Source: a bacterium
GTDB lineage: Bacteria; Latescibacterota; UBA2968; UBA8231
Reading direction: 5' to 3'
NCBI GenBank assembly: GCA_027593305.1
Contig: JAQCJA010000245.1
Coordinates: forward strand, 1-7,010
DNA: 7,010 nucleotides
Part shown: positions 5,411 through 7,010 of the stretch, piece after piece
How positions within the stretch are numbered: the first letter of the stretch is position 1
How the letters are laid out: each line of letters begins with the position of its first letter
Made by a program: the position numbers and the translations under genes
The notes under the pieces: model-generated
What the model saw: the letters and a program-made list of their open reading frames with translations, nothing else
Databases searched by the model: none
What the model was told of the DNA's origin: nothing

Positions 5411-7010
5411 TCAGTCCAGGGAGCGCCAGCGCACCCTGCCGTTGTCAGCAAAGAACTCACAGCCATCGGCGATCGCCTGCGTCAGCTGACGGATCTGCGT
5501 GCCGATCTGTATCTGCACGTGCGAGTACACGTCACGCCGCACGCGAATGCGCCCCGCCGCCAGTTGCCGCAGTATCTGCGCCTGGATCCTGTCCACCCCA
5601 TTCTGCAACACTGCCGCCTCGGCCACCCACGCCCGCAACTGCTGCAGCTGCATTTCCACGTGATCGAGCTGCGCCGCCTCTGTACGGGCAATGAGTCGCG
5701 CCAGCTGCGGCCGATCGTTCGGCGATGTGATGCCGAGGCGCCCCTGCAGTGCGGCAATCTCCCCTGTCAGCTTCTGGTGCGCCTGACGCGAGTGTGTCAC
5801 CTCGGCAGCCAATGTCGGCTCAATGGCGATTCCCACGAGGGTGCGGTCCGTCTCCGCTGATCCCAGGCGATAGGCCTCGACCTGCAAACCCGCCATCACC
5901 TGCCCACCGACAATGGAGCCCCCCTTGATGCCGCCGCGATACTCGACGCGCACCGAACCGGCCCCGGCGCGCACGCGGCCGTTGAAGATGTAGCTGCCCG
6001 CCGTAACGTCGGCGCCGGCGACAACGGTGGCGTTCTGAATGAATTTCGTCGTGACACTGCCACCAGCTGCGATGCGCGTCTTTTCGCCCAGGATGCCCTG
6101 CGCGACAAGCAGGTCCCCTCCTGCCCGCAAAGACGCCCCGGGTTCGACCGTTCCAGCAACGGTGATGGTGCCACCTGCCCGCACGGAGAACCCGGGAGCG
6201 ACGAGGCCACGGATCTCTACGTCCCCCGGGACATCGATGTTGCCCACCTCATAGTCGACATCACCGGCGACAACAAAAACGGAGCGCACATGCACGGTGG
6301 TCCCCGCAACTGCCAGGTTGCCGTCGATCGTGCCGCACAGGATGACATCCGCAATACTGGGTTCGCCAGCACTTTCTGCGGCACCACCTTCGGACTGTGC
6401 CTGCGCAAGGCACACATTCTCCCCCGCAGTCAACTCGGGGTCGCTGCCCTGGGTCGTTGGCAACTCGACACCCAGGACATCACAACCATTGTGCCCCACG
6501 CTCCCGTGCACGAGGCGCGCCACCTGCTGGCCGGCGGTGACGGCGATCGCACTGTTGCGCTCCCGCAGATCGATCGACCCGTCTGCCAGCAGCTTCCCGG
6601 CCCTCTGCTGAAGGTCTGCACAGTAGACGATGTGGCCATCGCTGCCCTGCCGTGGGGGCGTGGCCCGCGCTACACACACGGCTCGTGGAAACACGTCGTC
6701 CGGTGCCGGAGGCTGACAGGCAGCCGTGATGGCTGCGTCGATCATGCCGTGACAGACGCCTGCGGTCCGCAGTGCTTCCACAACCCAGTCCCGACGCAAG
6801 GCCGGCACCGCGTTCTGCGCCTGCAGCCAGAGGAAGTGGGCCTCAAGGTGATCTGCGGCAATCACGACTGCGGGCACGACGCGCAAACAGCCACCCTCGG
6901 CGTACAGATAACCGAGATCGGTTGCGTGGAACACCCCATTGCGATCTTCCACACCAGCCCCGGCACAGGCCCAGCCATCCCCCTCTGCAGACGGACCGAG
7001 AAGCTGACCT
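5411..7010 (-). CDS. fapA: FapA/DUF342 polymerising beta-helix protein (5' end outside window)
   Basis: The frame is open to the window edge (532 residues visible) with no stop. A GTG at 6952 is an internal Val rather than the start, because the upstream residues 'GWACAGAG' continue the family's N-terminal pattern. Order: an N-terminal domain to about residue 100; a region with 'GKLLADGSIDLRE' (138-150), 'GHNGCDVLGVELP' (172-184) and 'GENV' (196-199), the usual pre-helix module; a Gly-rich right-handed beta-helix from about 225 to 395, with 'GDVDYEVGNIDVPGDVEI' (249-266) and 'KGGSIVGG' (362-369); a helical, probably coiled-coil segment (about 398-485); and a short C-terminal beta part. FapA proteins were described in Vibrio and related bacteria as affecting polar flagellar assembly, and the family occurs widely with unclear roles. 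No flagellar or chemotaxis gene is in view. The assignment to the DUF342/FapA family is firm; the flagellar role is not shown by the context. Confidence 0.85.
   Translation of the reverse strand, partial: GQLLGPSAEGDGWACAGAGVEDRNGVFHATDLGYLYAEGGCLRVVPAVVIAADHLEAHFLWLQAQNAVPALRRDWVVEALRTAGVCHGMIDAAITAACQPPAPDDVFPRAVCVARATPPRQGSDGHIVYCADLQQRAGKLLADGSIDLRERNSAIAVTAGQQVARLVHGSVGHNGCDVLGVELPTTQGSDPELTAGENVCLAQAQSEGGAAESAGEPSIADVILCGTIDGNLAVAGTTVHVRSVFVVAGDVDYEVGNIDVPGDVEIRGLVAPGFSVRAGGTITVAGTVEPGASLRAGGDLLVAQGILGEKTRIAAGGSVTTKFIQNATVVAGADVTAGSYIFNGRVRAGAGSVRVEYRGGIKGGSIVGGQVMAGLQVEAYRLGSAETDRTLVGIAIEPTLAAEVTHSRQAHQKLTGEIAALQGRLGITSPNDRPQLARLIARTEAAQLDHVEMQLQQLRAWVAEAAVLQNGVDRIQAQILRQLAAGRIRVRRDVYSHVQIQIGTQIRQLTQAIADGCEFFADNGRVRWRSLD

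Noticed and set aside
6950..6952. GTG as the start of the fapA-like gene
   Set aside because: The same frame continues without a stop to the window edge, and the residues before it fit the family pattern, so the true start is outside the window.

Overview
The window comes from a GC-rich, Gram-negative-type bacterial chromosome. This is suggested by an RND inner-membrane pump, an exported small protein with a Sec signal, and GC-biased third codon positions. No marker fixes the lineage. The mix of a Gfo/Idh/MocA oxidoreductase, a FapA/DUF342 protein, a PHP-type PolX and a 'PGAGFFYAGD' membrane protein would suit an environmental FCB-group-like or Latescibacterota/Gemmatimonadota-like genome, but that is a guess. 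I see no mobile element, tRNA, rRNA, CRISPR array or phage gene.

Layout: (1) Positions 2-754 (+) are the C-terminal quarter of an RND efflux permease, cut by the window start. (2) A long hairpin at 777-813 lies between converging genes and can act as a terminator for both. (3) Positions 824-1438 (-) encode a secreted or membrane-anchored small protein of unknown function, with a likely sigma70-type promoter at 1498-1527 whose spacer holds a run of seven G. (4) Positions 1439-1731 are a divergent intergenic region. Its right half is rich in structure on the + strand: a hairpin that buries a strong Shine-Dalgarno, further hairpins (one with a GNRA loop), an intrinsic terminator at 1684-1711, and a 47-codon ORF (1592-1735) that runs through the terminator and overlaps the next start as ATGA. 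(5) Positions 1732-2550 (+) encode a CysQ-like 3'(2'),5'-bisphosphate nucleotidase. It is followed 18 bases later by (6) 2569-4314 (+), a complete PolX-family DNA polymerase with a PHP exonuclease domain; the two form a probable operon. (7) Positions 4323-5378 (-) encode a Gfo/Idh/MocA-family NAD(P)-dependent oxidoreductase, converging on polX with only 8 bases between. (8) From 5411 to the window end (-) lies a FapA (DUF342) polymerising beta-helix protein. Its frame stays open to the edge, so its start is outside the window; it lies 32 bases upstream of the oxidoreductase gene on the same strand.

The protein-coding genes belong mostly to well-known families, and I see no convincing new multi-gene system. 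The part most worth a second look is the cysQ leader, which has the layout of a translation-coupled attenuator or, failing that, of a small structured RNA. The second is the unknown secreted protein and its G-tract promoter.
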